From JAVVHH01 sp965199585 (GTDB lineage: Bacteria; Pseudomonadota; Alphaproteobacteria; Acetobacterales; Acetobacteraceae): a stretch of DNA of 64,000 nt. Both the position numbers and the translations under genes were made by a program. The notes beneath the pieces were generated by a model. The model was not told the origin of the DNA and made no database searches. It worked only from the letters and a program-made list of their open reading frames with translations. The stretch covers positions 2,294,001 through 2,358,000 of the forward strand of contig CBDASI010000002.1 of NCBI GenBank assembly GCA_965199585.1, read 5' to 3'. Below, piece after piece: positions 17,862 through 26,264 of the stretch (its first letter is position 1; each line of letters begins with the position of its first letter).

Positions 17862-18355
17862 CGCGTCCACGGATCCTGGATCGCGCCTGGTGGCTCGCCT
17901 ACCGCACGGTCTATCTTGGGATGCGCCTGTGGTGGCGGGTGCGGCGGGCCGCTCATCACGGCGCGTTGGTCGCCCTCTACGTCGATGGCAGGCTGCTGCT
18001 CATCCGCAACTCCTATCGCCGTGGCTGGACGTTGCCGGGCGGCGGCGTCGACCCCGGCGAGACCACGCGCCAGGCCGCCACGCGCGAACTTCGCGAGGAG
18101 CTCGGGCTCGACGTTGTGATCGATGGGACGCCTGTCGTCGTCAGCGGCTTCTGGGAAATCCGGTCGGACACGGTCGAGATCTTCGACCTGCATCTACCGA
18201 CGCCGCCGGCACTGCGGTTGGACTACCGCGAAGTGGTCGAGGCCCGCTTCGTCGACCCTCTCGAGCTCGGCGCAATGGTGCTCACCGGGCCGGCCAAGGC
18301 CTATGCTGCGTTACGCTGGCCCGAGTCGGCGCGCGACGAGCATCCGCGCCCGTAG
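17852..18355 (+). CDS. NUDIX hydrolase
   Basis: A 167-residue NUDIX pyrophosphohydrolase. The Nudix box is complete from 'GGGVDPGETTRQAATREL' to 'REELGLD'. An N-terminal Trp/Arg-rich amphipathic stretch (about residues 10-35) precedes the fold. The likely start is the TTG at 17852 inside the end of the SplB-like gene; an internal ATG around 17919 would remove the amphipathic part. The substrate is not predictable (dNTP, ADP-ribose or similar). Its last 45 bases overlap the end of the convergent MaoC gene on the other strand. Pairing with a SplB-like enzyme hints at nucleotide or DNA damage handling, which is inference. Confidence 0.88.
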   Translation: MDLARPRILDRAWWLAYRTVYLGMRLWWRVRRAAHHGALVALYVDGRLLLIRNSYRRGWTLPGGGVDPGETTRQAATRELREELGLDVVIDGTPVVVSGFWEIRSDTVEIFDLHLPTPPALRLDYREVVEARFVDPLELGAMVLTGPAKAYAALRWPESARDEHPRP

Positions 18356-18775
18356 CGTCTGCACCACCATACCGGCGGCGGTACGCGTCTCGCTCTGAAC
18401 CGTGACCCAGCCGCGCTCCGGCTTGGACGCCGAGATGCGGAGGTCGACGATCTCGCTGACCACGGTGAGCGTATCGCCGGGCCGGGTCGCGCTCGGCCAG
18501 GCGATCTCGGCGCCGGCACCGACGAGCCCCTCTGCGAACGGCAGCCCGCCATCGACCAGCAACCGCATAGTGATAGAAGCGGTGTGCCAGCCGCTGGCCG
18601 CCAATCCGCCGAAGAACGTGCCCTTGGCGGCCTCGGCGTCGGTGTGGAATGGCTGTGGGTCGTAGTGCGACGCAAAGGTGCGGATGGTGTCGGCGTCGAC
18701 CAGGTAGGTTCCGCTGGTGAAGCGCTGGCCAACGCTGAGATCGTCGAAATACAAGCGTGTGATCGGTTCCGGCAT
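18311..18775 (-). CDS. MaoC-like (R)-hydratase
   Basis: A 154-residue hot-dog-fold protein of the MaoC dehydratase family. Motifs: 'YFDDLSVGQRFTSGTY', 'TIRTFASHYDPQPFHTD' (catalytic Asp/His of the hydratase-2 motif) and 'GLAASGWHTASITMRLL'. Such enzymes hydrate trans-2-enoyl-CoA to (R)-3-hydroxyacyl-CoA, feeding fatty acid or PHA metabolism. The start is the ATG at 18775, which shares bases with the hisE stop (TGATG). It is the last gene of the his run and unrelated to histidine. The 3' 45 bases overlap the NUDIX gene tail to tail. Confidence 0.87.
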   Translation of the reverse strand: MPEPITRLYFDDLSVGQRFTSGTYLVDADTIRTFASHYDPQPFHTDAEAAKGTFFGGLAASGWHTASITMRLLVDGGLPFAEGLVGAGAEIAWPSATRPGDTLTVVSEIVDLRISASKPERGWVTVQSETRTAAGMVVQTLRARMLVARRLGPA

Positions 18776-19221
18776 CAGAACACCTTGCGCGTCTGCACGA
18801 CCGTGCGCGCTGCCTTTTCGGTGATCCCGCTGACGCCTTCCCGGCGGTTCAGCTCCGCCCAGACCTGCGCCGGCTCGACGCCTGCCGCGACCCAAAGGAC
18901 GGTCAGGTGGTAGAGGACGTCGGCGCTTTCGGTGATGACGGCGGCCGGGTTGTTGGCGACGGCCTCGATGAGGCACTCGACGGCTTCTTCGCCGAATTTC
19001 TGGGCGACCTTGGCGGTGCCGCGCGAGAGCAGGCGGGCGGAATGGCTTTTCTCCGGGTCGGCCGACCGCCGCTCGAGCACGATACTCCAGAGCCGGTCGA
19101 GCACCTCCGCACCGCTGGCCGGCGCCGTTACCGTACGGCGGGCCACGCGTTTCGGGACCTTGGGCATCTTCTCGACCTTGGCGACCTTCGGGTTCTTGAT
19201 CGTCTTCGTCGCCTTTGTCAT
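18775..19221 (-). CDS. hisE: Phosphoribosyl-ATP diphosphatase
   Basis: Second step of histidine synthesis: hydrolysis of phosphoribosyl-ATP to phosphoribosyl-AMP. A 148-residue protein whose catalytic core is the usual all-alpha MazG-like fold: 'AKVAQKFGEEAVECLIEAV' and 'ESADVLYHLTVLW' (metal-binding Glu/Asp). Unlike typical HisE (about 105 residues), it has a 35-residue N-terminal extension, rich in Lys and Pro-Lys-Val repeats ('KNPKVAKVEKMPKVPKRVARR'-type). The ATG at 19221 overlaps the hisF stop (ATGA). An internal start would be needed to remove the extension. Confidence 0.93.
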   Translation of the reverse strand: MTKATKTIKNPKVAKVEKMPKVPKRVARRTVTAPASGAEVLDRLWSIVLERRSADPEKSHSARLLSRGTAKVAQKFGEEAVECLIEAVANNPAAVITESADVLYHLTVLWVAAGVEPAQVWAELNRREGVSGITEKAARTVVQTRKVF

Positions 19222-19991
19222 GCAGCGATTGGCTCCAACAAGCGGACTGGTAGCCCGGCCTGCGCCAGGGCAGTCTTGACGTCGGCGACGGCGAACGTGC
19301 CGAAATGGAACACGCTGGCGGCGAGCAACCCGGTCGCGCCGGCGCGTGCGCCGTCGACGAAATGCTCGAGCTGGCCGACGCCCCCGGATGCGATCACCGG
19401 GATGCGCACGGCACTGCAGACGGCGCGGAGCAGGTTGGTGTCGAAGCCTGCGCCGGTACCATCGCGGTCCATGCTGGTCAGTAGGATCTCCCCGGCGCCC
19501 ATCGCGGCGGCCTGTCGGCACCACTGGACGGCGTCGAGCCCGGTGCCGGTGCGCCCGCCGTGGGTGAACACCTCCCAGTGGCCGGGGGCGGTCGCCCGCG
19601 CGTCGACCGCGACCACGACGCATTGGCTGCCGAACTTCTCGGCGGCTTCGCGCACCAGGTCCGGCCGGGCGACGGCGGCGGAGTTCATGCTGCATTTATC
19701 CGCGCCTGCCAGCAGCAGTTTGCGCATGTCGTCGGTGGAGCGGACGCCCCCGCCGACGGTCAGCGGCAGGAACACGCGCGCGGCAGTGCGCGACACGACG
19801 TCGAAGATGGTGTCGCGGTTGTCGCTGCTCGCGGTGATGTCGAGGAAGGTCAGCTCGTCAGCGCCGGCGGCGTCATAGATCGCGGCCTGTTCGACCGGGT
19901 CGCCGGCATCGCGCAAGCCGACGAAATTGACGCCCTTGACGACCCGGCCATCCTTAACGTCGAGGCATGGAATTATCCGCAGCTTAAGCAT
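19218..19991 (-). CDS. hisF: Imidazole glycerol phosphate synthase cyclase subunit
   Basis: A 257-residue TIM barrel that, with HisH, forms imidazole glycerol phosphate and AICAR from PRFAR. The N-terminus 'LRIIPCLDVKDGRVVKGVNF' contains the catalytic Asp11 region, and 'DELTFLDITAS' and 'DGTGAGFDTNLL' the second catalytic Asp and phosphate sites. Forty bases separate it from hisA upstream; directly before its ATG lies the palindrome GTCACGTGAC (19992-20001). It is full length with normal family motifs. Confidence 0.96.
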   Translation of the reverse strand: MLKLRIIPCLDVKDGRVVKGVNFVGLRDAGDPVEQAAIYDAAGADELTFLDITASSDNRDTIFDVVSRTAARVFLPLTVGGGVRSTDDMRKLLLAGADKCSMNSAAVARPDLVREAAEKFGSQCVVVAVDARATAPGHWEVFTHGGRTGTGLDAVQWCRQAAAMGAGEILLTSMDRDGTGAGFDTNLLRAVCSAVRIPVIASGGVGQLEHFVDGARAGATGLLAASVFHFGTFAVADVKTALAQAGLPVRLLEPIAA

Positions 19992-20031
19992 GTCACGTGA
20001 CTACGGCGTGCAGCGCCGCCGACACAAGAGG

Positions 20032-20775
20032 TCAAGCATGCATTACCCGTTGCGCGCCCGATAACACGGCCAGTGCCTCGGCCAGATCGATGCGTCCGTC
20101 ATACAGCGCGCGGCCGACGATGACCCCGTCCAGCATCGGCGCTCCTGCCGCCAGTACTCGCAGATCGTCGAGCGAGCCGGCGCCGCCACTGGCGATGACC
20201 GGCGTCCGCAACCGGTCGGCCAGCGCCAGCGTGGCTTCGACGTTGATGCCGGACAGCATGCCGTCACGCCCGATATCGGTGTAGATGACCGCGGCGACGC
20301 CGGCATCCTCGAACCGCAGCGCCACGTCGAGCGCCGCCACGCCGGAACTCTCCGCCCAGCCTTCGGTGGCGACGATACCGTCCCGCGCATCGATCCCGAC
20401 CGCGACACGGCCGGGGTAGGCGCGACAGGCCTCATGCACCAGCGCTGGCGTCTTGACCGCCGCGCTGCCGAGGATGACCCGGTGTACGCCCGCCTCGAGC
20501 CACCGCGTCACGCCGGCCATGTCACGGATGCCCCCGCCAAGCTGAACCGGCACGGTGGCGGCCGCGAGGATGGCATCGACCGCGGCGGCGTTGATGGACC
20601 GGCCGGCGAACGCGCCGTCGAGATCGACCACGTGCAGCCAGGCGCACCCGCCCGCCTGCCAGGCCGCAGCCTGGGCACCGGGCGAGTCGGAGTAGACGGT
20701 GGCCTGCTGCATGTCGCCACGCCGCAGCCGGACGCAAGCACCATCCTTGAGGTCGATCGCCGGGTAGAGGATCAC
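20032..20775 (-). CDS. hisA: ProFAR isomerase
   Basis: 1-(5-phosphoribosyl)-5-[(5-phosphoribosylamino)methylideneamino]imidazole-4-carboxamide isomerase, fourth step of histidine synthesis. A 247-residue TIM barrel: 'ILYPAIDLKDGACVRL' (catalytic Asp), 'VQLGGGIRD', 'YTDIGRDGMLSGIN' (second Asp) and 'VIASGGAGSLDDL'. The start is the GTG at 20775, overlapping the stop of the GNAT gene (GTGA). A longer frame upstream lies over that gene and is not used. Confidence 0.95.
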   Translation of the reverse strand: MILYPAIDLKDGACVRLRRGDMQQATVYSDSPGAQAAAWQAGGCAWLHVVDLDGAFAGRSINAAAVDAILAAATVPVQLGGGIRDMAGVTRWLEAGVHRVILGSAAVKTPALVHEACRAYPGRVAVGIDARDGIVATEGWAESSGVAALDVALRFEDAGVAAVIYTDIGRDGMLSGINVEATLALADRLRTPVIASGGAGSLDDLRVLAAGAPMLDGVIVGRALYDGRIDLAEALAVLSGAQRVMHA

Positions 20776-21320
20776 GGCTTGCGGTCTTCCTTGAGCAGCT
20801 TCATGAAATAGATGCCGCGCACGGTCTGGCCGCCGACGCGCGCGTAACACGGGTGCTCGCCCCAGCGATGGTAGCCGAGCCGCTCATACAACTGGATCGC
20901 GGCGGACTGCGTCTCGCGCACGTCGAGGTTCAGCACCTGGTATCCGAGCGCGCGGGCACCATCCTCGACGCGATTGTGCAGCAGGCGAGCTAGGCCGTGA
21001 CCCCGCGCGTAGGGAGCGATGAAAGCATGCGTCAGCGTCGCGGCGAAGGCCTGCGCCTCGTTGTTGCGTGGGGGACGCACGAGCTGTGCGCTCCCGACGA
21101 TGGTGCCGTCGAGCCGGGCGATGAACACCTCGCGCTCCGGCACGAGGAGGACGCCGCGGAAATAGCTCTCGAGCGCCAGACGCCCGGGCGACTTGACCCA
21201 GCCGAAGCCGCCGCCTTCGAGGATGGCTGCGTCGGCGGCTTCGCACAGCTGGTTCAGGTCGTCGCCCGGCAGCTCGGTGACGCGGGAGACGTCGAGGCTG
21301 TGGGTGACGTCGCCCATCAT
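20772..21320 (-). CDS. GNAT family N-acetyltransferase in the his operon
   Basis: A 182-residue acetyltransferase: 'AFIAPYARGHGLARLLHNRV' is the acetyl-CoA pyrophosphate loop (R/Q-x-x-G-x-G/A type), and 'LDVRETQSAAIQLYERLGYHRWG' the C-terminal half. The substrate is unknown. It is inserted between hisH and hisA with overlaps at both ends (TGATG with hisH, GTGA with hisA), so it is made with the histidine enzymes. A GTG at 21323 or ATG at 21317 are alternative starts. Confidence 0.85.
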   Translation of the reverse strand: MMGDVTHSLDVSRVTELPGDDLNQLCEAADAAILEGGGFGWVKSPGRLALESYFRGVLLVPEREVFIARLDGTIVGSAQLVRPPRNNEAQAFAATLTHAFIAPYARGHGLARLLHNRVEDGARALGYQVLNLDVRETQSAAIQLYERLGYHRWGEHPCYARVGGQTVRGIYFMKLLKEDRKP

Positions 21321-21958
21321 CACGGTGACCAGCGCAAGAAATTGGCGAGCAGATGCAGGCCGACCGTCTGGCTTTTCTCGACGTGGAACTGTGTGCCGGC
21401 GCGGTTGCCGGATGCGACGAGGGCGGGGACGGGCCCGGCGTAATCGGTGGTCGCGAGCAGTTCGTCGGCGCGGCCGCCGCGAAGCGCAAAGCTGTGAACG
21501 AAATACGTGTGGGCACCGGGCTCGATACCGTCGAGCAAGGGGTGGACGCCGGGCTCGAAGTCGAGCTGATTCCAGCCCATTTGCGGCAGGCGCAGTCCGG
21601 GTGCGTCCATCCGGGCAATCTCGCCCTGGACCCAACCGAAGCCGGGTGTCTCGCCATGTTCCAGGCCCCGCTCGGCCATCAGCTGCATGCCGACGCAGAT
21701 GCCGAGGAAGGGCCGGCCGGCCGCGACGCCGTGCTCGATGGCATGCCGTAAGCCAGGGACGGCGGCTAGGCCGGTCGCGCAATCGCGGAAGGCGCCCTGT
21801 CCGGGCAGGACGATCCGGTCGGCGGCAGCGACGGTCTCGGGCTCGGCGGTCACCGTGATCTCTGCGGCGATGCCGGCACGCTCGGCGGCAGCCGTCAGCG
21901 CTCGGGACGCCGAGGTGAGATTACCGCTGCCATAGTCGACCACAACGACGCGCATCAT
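21320..21958 (-). CDS. hisH: Imidazole glycerol phosphate synthase glutaminase subunit
   Basis: A 212-residue class I glutamine amidotransferase that delivers ammonia to HisF. 'VVVVDYGSGNLTSASRAL' is the N-terminus, 'PFLGICVGMQLM' has the nucleophile Cys, and 'THFVHSF'-like 'TYFVHSFAL' and 'GTQFHVEKSQTVGLHLL' hold the His and Glu. One change is visible: 'TQFHVEKSQ', where Phe-His-Pro-Glu-Lys is usual in the family, so Val replaces Pro. The ATG at 21958 overlaps the DUF2628 stop. Confidence 0.95.
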   Translation of the reverse strand: MMRVVVVDYGSGNLTSASRALTAAAERAGIAAEITVTAEPETVAAADRIVLPGQGAFRDCATGLAAVPGLRHAIEHGVAAGRPFLGICVGMQLMAERGLEHGETPGFGWVQGEIARMDAPGLRLPQMGWNQLDFEPGVHPLLDGIEPGAHTYFVHSFALRGGRADELLATTDYAGPVPALVASGNRAGTQFHVEKSQTVGLHLLANFLRWSP

Positions 21959-22314
21959 CGAAGGACGTCCACGAGGTCCGGCCGGGCTGTGAGCAGGCGG
22001 AGCAGGGCAGCGTCCCGATTGGGCGCGAGGACGACATGCCCGACGACGTAGCCGCGGCGGTCGAGCGCCCAACGGACCATGTCGCGTCCGACGAGACCGT
22101 TGATCACGGCGAGGCCGAGCAGGGCAGGGCGCCACAGCGAGCGCGGCACGAGAGCGAACAACAGGATAAGAACGGCGATCTCTAGCAGGCCGGGAATCCA
22201 GGAGCGTTTGACGAGCAGCCACAACGCGCCGAACAGGAATCCGCCCCAGCTCCAGCCGTCGCGCATCAGCACGGGCGGACATTGCGGCTTCAGATGCGCC
22301 GTGTAGGATTTCAC
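21955..22314 (-). CDS. DUF2628 membrane protein in the his operon
   Basis: A 119-residue inner-membrane protein. A cytosolic start with 'FGALWLLVKRSW' is followed by hydrophobic segments ('GLLEIAVLILLFALV', 'ALLGLAVINGLVG'). The family name rests on 'GGFLFGALWLLVKRSW' and the overall pattern. No function is known. It overlaps hisB and hisH by four bases on each side, so it is a fixed part of the operon, an arrangement I associate with alphaproteobacteria. Confidence 0.8.
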   Translation of the reverse strand: MKSYTAHLKPQCPPVLMRDGWSWGGFLFGALWLLVKRSWIPGLLEIAVLILLFALVPRSLWRPALLGLAVINGLVGRDMVRWALDRRGYVVGHVVLAPNRDAALLRLLTARPDLVDVLR

Positions 22315-22901
22315 AGCGAACCTTTGGTCGACGGGATCGCGCCGGCGGCCCGCGGGTCGAGTTCGACCGCCTCGCGCAAGGCGCGGGCAACCGCCTTGAA
22401 GCAGGCTTCCGCAATATGGTGCGCGTTGTGTCCGGCGCGTTGGCTGACGTGCAGGGTGATGGCGGCGTTGCCGGCCATGGCTCGGAAGAATTCCTCGAAC
22501 AGCTCGGTATCCATCTCGCCGACCTTGTCGCGCGCGAACACCAGCGACCAGCCGAGATACGCGCGGCCAGAGAAGTCGACCGAAGCATCGACCAGCGCCT
22601 CGTCCATCGGGACCGAGGCATGGCCATATCGGCGGACGCCGCGCTTGTCGCCAATCGCCTGCGACAGCGCCTGACCCAACACGATGCCGACGTCTTCAGT
22701 GGTGTGGTGGTAGTCGATATGAAGGTCACCTACCGCTTCGACATCGAGATCAATCATCGAATGGCGGGCGAAGGCCGTCAGCATATGATCGAGGAAGCCG
22801 ATACCGGTCTGGATGCGGCATTGGCCCGACCCGTCGAGGTCGAGCCGGAGCGCGATCTGCGTTTCCGAAGTGTTACGGGTAATTTCCGCCGAGCGCGCCA
22901 T
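22311..22901 (-). CDS. hisB: Imidazoleglycerol-phosphate dehydratase
   Basis: A 196-residue monofunctional dehydratase for the sixth histidine step. 'TGIGFLDHMLTAFARHS' and 'DLHIDYHHTTEDVGIVLG' are the metal-binding half-site motifs, repeated later as 'HVSQRAGHNAHHIAEACFKA'. It lacks the phosphatase domain found in enterobacterial HisB. The ATG at 22901 has AGTAGGTGAG just upstream; a GTG at 22910 is in frame. It begins the his-gene block forty bases after DUF427. Confidence 0.96.
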   Translation of the reverse strand: MARSAEITRNTSETQIALRLDLDGSGQCRIQTGIGFLDHMLTAFARHSMIDLDVEAVGDLHIDYHHTTEDVGIVLGQALSQAIGDKRGVRRYGHASVPMDEALVDASVDFSGRAYLGWSLVFARDKVGEMDTELFEEFFRAMAGNAAITLHVSQRAGHNAHHIAEACFKAVARALREAVELDPRAAGAIPSTKGSL

Positions 22902-22941
22902 CGCGCTCACCTACTCTAAACTGCTCGGCGGGAAAACCCGG

Positions 22942-23223
22942 CTAAGCGATGACGCTGACGCCTTTCCAGAACGCAACGCGATCGCGGATGTTCGCCGCCG
23001 CATCCTTCGGCTCCGGATAAAACCAGGCCGCGTTCTCGTTGGATTTCCCATCGACGCTTAACGAGTAGTAGTGCGCCGTACCTTTCCAGCCGCACACCGA
23101 GGTGTGCGGGCTGGGCTTTAAGGTGGACTGATCGAGACTGGCGGCGGGGAAGTAGGCATTCCCCTCGACCGTCACGATGTCGTCGCTTTCCGCGATTGTC
23201 TTACCGTTCCAGACCGCCTTCAC
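22942..23223 (-). CDS. DUF427 protein
   Basis: A 93-residue single-domain protein with the DUF427 pattern: 'MKAVWNGKTIAESDDIV', 'YFPAASL', 'CGWKGTAHYYSL' and 'AAWFYPEPKDAAANI'. It is small, cytoplasmic and probably beta-rich. The function of the family is unknown. The ATG overlaps the clpA stop (ATGA), so it is translated after ClpA. Confidence 0.88.
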   Translation of the reverse strand: MKAVWNGKTIAESDDIVTVEGNAYFPAASLDQSTLKPSPHTSVCGWKGTAHYYSLSVDGKSNENAAWFYPEPKDAAANIRDRVAFWKGVSVIA

Positions 23224-25568
23224 TCGACGGTCTCCGGTTCCTTTTCGATGCCACCCTCGTCTCCGTCACCCTCGCCCTCCTTCGCCGGCGGCTGGATTGC
23301 CTCGACGTAGTCGAACTCAAGCTTACCGTCTTTCAGCGCAACCTTTACCGAACCACCCTTTACCAGCTTACCGAACAGCAGTTCCTCGGCGAGCGGCTTC
23401 TTGATGTATTCCTGAATGACCCGGCCCAACGGGCGCGCGCCATACAGACGGTCGTAGCCGCGCTCCGCCAGCCACTCCTTTGCCGAGGACGACAGCTCGA
23501 TCGTAACGTTACGGTCGGCCAACTGAGCCTCGAGTTGCATGACGAATTTCTCGACCACCTGGCCGACGATCTCGGGTGTGAGACCGGCGAAGGTGATGAT
23601 CGCGTCGAGACGGTTACGGAACTCGGGAGTGAACAGGCGCTTGATGGCCTCCTCGTCCTCACCCTCGCGGACCTCACGACCGAAGCCGATGGCCTCCTTG
23701 GCCATGTCGGATGCGCCCGCATTGGTCGTCATGATCAGGATGACGTTGCGGAAATCGACGATCTTGCCGTTGTGATCGGTCAGCTTCCCGTGGTCCATCA
23801 CCTGCAACAGGATGTTAAACAGGTCAGGGTGCGCTTTCTCGATCTCGTCGAGCAACAGCACGCAGTGGGGATGCTGGTCGATCGCGTCAGTCAACAGACC
23901 GCCCTGATCGAAACCTACATAACCCGGCGGCGCACCGATCAGTCGGGAGACGCTGTGACGCTCCATGTATTCCGACATATCGAAGCGAGTCAGTTCGATC
24001 CCGAGGGTCGACGCCAATTGCTTGGCAACCTCGGTCTTGCCCACGCCGGTCGGACCGCTGAACAGATAGTTACCGATCGGCTTCTCGACCTCGCGCAAGC
24101 CGGCACGGGACAGCTTGATTGCCGCCGACAGTGCTTCAATGGCCTTGTCTTGACCGAAGACCATGCCTTTGAGATCGCGCTCGAGGTGACGCAGCGTCTC
24201 CTTGTCGTCCGCCGACACCGACTTGGGTGGGATGCGGGCGATCTTGGCGACGATCTCCTCGACGTCCTTCAGCGTCACGTTTTTGCGGCGCTTACCCTCC
24301 GGCAACAGCATACGGCTGGCGCCCACCTCGTCGATGACGTCGATCGCCTTGTCCGGCAACTTGCGGTCATTGATGTATTTCGCCGACAGCTCGACCGCGC
24401 CGCGGATAGCCTCTTCGCTGTAGCTGACCTTGTGGTGCTTTTCGTAGTTGGTCTTGAGGCCGCGCAGGATTTTGACGGCATCCTCGAGCGACGGCTCGTT
24501 GACGTCGATCTTCTGAAAGCGACGAACGAGCGCACGATCCTTCTCGAAGTAGTTGCGATACTCCTTATAGGTCGTGCTGCCGACGCAGCGCATCGAGCCC
24601 GATGCCAATGCCGGCTTCAGCAGATTGCTCGCGTCCATCGCGCCGCCGCTCGTCGCACCAGCGCCGATGACCGTGTGAATCTCGTCGATGAACAGGATCG
24701 AACCGGGATGCGCCTCGAGTTCAGTCACGACGGCCTTCAGGCGCTCCTCAAAATCGCCGCGGTAGCGGGTGCCGGCAAGTAGCGCGCCCATGTCGAGAGC
24801 GAAAATCGTGCTTTTGGCGAGAACCTCGGGCACATCGCCTTCGACGATGCGCTTGGCCAGGCCTTCGGCGATCGCCGTCTTGCCGACGCCAGGATCACCG
24901 ACGTAAAGCGGGTTGTTCTTGGTGCGACGGCAGAGGATCTGGATCGTCCGCTCGATTTCGGTGTCGCGGCCGATCAACGGATCGATCTTGCCGGCAGCAG
25001 CCTTCTTGTTGAGGTTGACGCAGTAGTTGGACAGCGCGTCTTGAGCGCGGCGGCCGGGCTTCTCTTCGCGTTCGCCTTCCGTGGCACCCTCCTCTTTCGC
25101 CGCACCCTGGGCCGGCCGCTGTGACGTGCGTCCCGGGGCCTTGGCAATACCGTGACTGATGAAGTTAACAGCGTCGAGTCTCGTCATGTCTTGCAACTGC
25201 AGGAAGTAGACAGCGTGGCTTTCACGCTCGCTGAATAGTGCCACCAGAACGTTTGCACCGGTAACCTCGTCACGTCCTGAACTCTGCACGTGAATGGCTG
25301 CACGCTGGACCACGCGCTGAAATCCAGCGGTCGGCTTTGGATCGCCAGCGCGATCGGTGGCAAGGCCGGACAAATCCTTGTCGAGAAATTCGCTGAGATC
25401 CTGGCGCAGTTTGTCTAGATCGACGCCGCAGGCCCGCAGGACGGTCGCCGCGTCGCTGTCGTCGGCCAGGCCGAGCAGCAGATGCTCGAGGGTGGCGTAT
25501 TCGTGCCGGCGCTCGCTGGCCAAGGAAAGTGCGCGGTGAAGCGTCTGCTCTAGGTTACGGGACAGCAT
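23220..25568 (-). CDS. clpA: ATP-dependent Clp protease ATP-binding subunit ClpA
   Basis: A 782-residue AAA+ unfoldase that, with ClpP, degrades proteins including N-degron substrates passed on by ClpS. The N-domain ('LEQTLHRALSLASERRHEYATLEHLLLGL') is followed by D1 (Walker A 'GDPGVGKTAIAEGLA') and D2 (Walker A 'GPTGVGKTEVAKQLA'), and the ClpP-binding region. A Glu/Lys/Arg-rich linker lies between N-domain and D1, and the C-terminus is acidic. clpS lies just upstream on the same strand. The GGAGCG ribosome site is visible before the ATG. Confidence 0.97.
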   Translation of the reverse strand: MLSRNLEQTLHRALSLASERRHEYATLEHLLLGLADDSDAATVLRACGVDLDKLRQDLSEFLDKDLSGLATDRAGDPKPTAGFQRVVQRAAIHVQSSGRDEVTGANVLVALFSERESHAVYFLQLQDMTRLDAVNFISHGIAKAPGRTSQRPAQGAAKEEGATEGEREEKPGRRAQDALSNYCVNLNKKAAAGKIDPLIGRDTEIERTIQILCRRTKNNPLYVGDPGVGKTAIAEGLAKRIVEGDVPEVLAKSTIFALDMGALLAGTRYRGDFEERLKAVVTELEAHPGSILFIDEIHTVIGAGATSGGAMDASNLLKPALASGSMRCVGSTTYKEYRNYFEKDRALVRRFQKIDVNEPSLEDAVKILRGLKTNYEKHHKVSYSEEAIRGAVELSAKYINDRKLPDKAIDVIDEVGASRMLLPEGKRRKNVTLKDVEEIVAKIARIPPKSVSADDKETLRHLERDLKGMVFGQDKAIEALSAAIKLSRAGLREVEKPIGNYLFSGPTGVGKTEVAKQLASTLGIELTRFDMSEYMERHSVSRLIGAPPGYVGFDQGGLLTDAIDQHPHCVLLLDEIEKAHPDLFNILLQVMDHGKLTDHNGKIVDFRNVILIMTTNAGASDMAKEAIGFGREVREGEDEEAIKRLFTPEFRNRLDAIITFAGLTPEIVGQVVEKFVMQLEAQLADRNVTIELSSSAKEWLAERGYDRLYGARPLGRVIQEYIKKPLAEELLFGKLVKGGSVKVALKDGKLEFDYVEAIQPPAKEGEGDGDEGGIEKEPETVE

Positions 25569-25673
25569 GTGATGACGCTCCTTCGCACTGGCCCTCGTCT
25601 CTCCGCATGAGATGGCGGATCGAACGGGGTCACGACCATTCGGTGTAAGTGACGGCTCAACGTGGGACCGGGC

Positions 25674-26003
25674 TCATTCCTTCTCAATAGTGCATTGCAG
25701 CGGATGTTGGTTCTGCCGCGCAAGGTCCATCACTTGGGTGACCTTGGTTTCCGCTACTTCGTAGGTGAATGCGCCACACACGCCGACGCCACGGCGATGC
25801 ACGTGCAACATGATGCGCGTGGCCTCATCCCGGTTCTTCTGGAAAAACCGCTCGAGCACATGCACGACGAATTCCATCGGCGTGTAATCGTCGTTCAGCA
25901 TCAGAACCTTATACATGGCTGGTTTGCGCGTTTTAGGCCGCGCTTTGACCACTACGCCCGTATTCGGTCCTTCTCCGTTTCCGCGTTTGTCGTTATCGCT
26001 CAT
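25674..26003 (-). CDS. clpS: ClpS adaptor
   Basis: A 109-residue adaptor delivering N-degron proteins to ClpA. The core 'YKVLMLNDDYTPMEFVVHVL' carries the Asn-Asp substrate pocket, with 'FFQKNRDEATRIMLHVHRRG' and 'VCGAFTYEVAETK' completing it. The N-terminal 30 residues are charged and flexible, as in other ClpS. The ATG at 26003 is preferred over an upstream in-frame start that would add nine residues. It is followed by clpA with about 105 bases between. Confidence 0.96.
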   Translation of the reverse strand: MSDNDKRGNGEGPNTGVVVKARPKTRKPAMYKVLMLNDDYTPMEFVVHVLERFFQKNRDEATRIMLHVHRRGVGVCGAFTYEVAETKVTQVMDLARQNQHPLQCTIEKE

Positions 26004-26181
26004 CGGTCCCAATACCCTGGCCGCAACCACCGCTCGCCGCCGCTGGCGCCGCTACGGCCCCATCGATCAGCATATCGGAATGCACGGCAACGGGAAAAGC
26101 CTTCGAGTGGGCATTCCCGGATATTCGCCTGGGGAGATTGAGAAAGCGTGAACGACACGCCGCCCGTCACGCACGATAAAC

Positions 26182-26219
26182 GATAAAGGGCCCGGGTGTC
26201 GCCACCCGAGCCCTTTATC
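26182..26219. terminator. Strong bidirectional-type terminator hairpin
   Basis: GATAAAGGGCCCGGGTG pairs with the downstream CACCCGAGCCCTTTATC across a short loop, with one mismatch. The stem is about 17 pairs, A-rich on its left base and T-rich on the right. It lies between the phasin stop (26265) and clpS, so it most likely ends the phasin transcript on the minus strand. Confidence 0.75.
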
Positions 26220-26264
26220 AGTGCCGACGGTCACGCCGATGGATGGCGCGGCCTCGCTTGCTTG

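Noticed and set aside
23196..24782. A 528-codon open frame on the plus strand opposite clpA
   Set aside because: It lies wholly antisense to the highly conserved clpA; its product is Asp/Leu/Arg/Val-rich with no domain, as expected from high G+C third positions.
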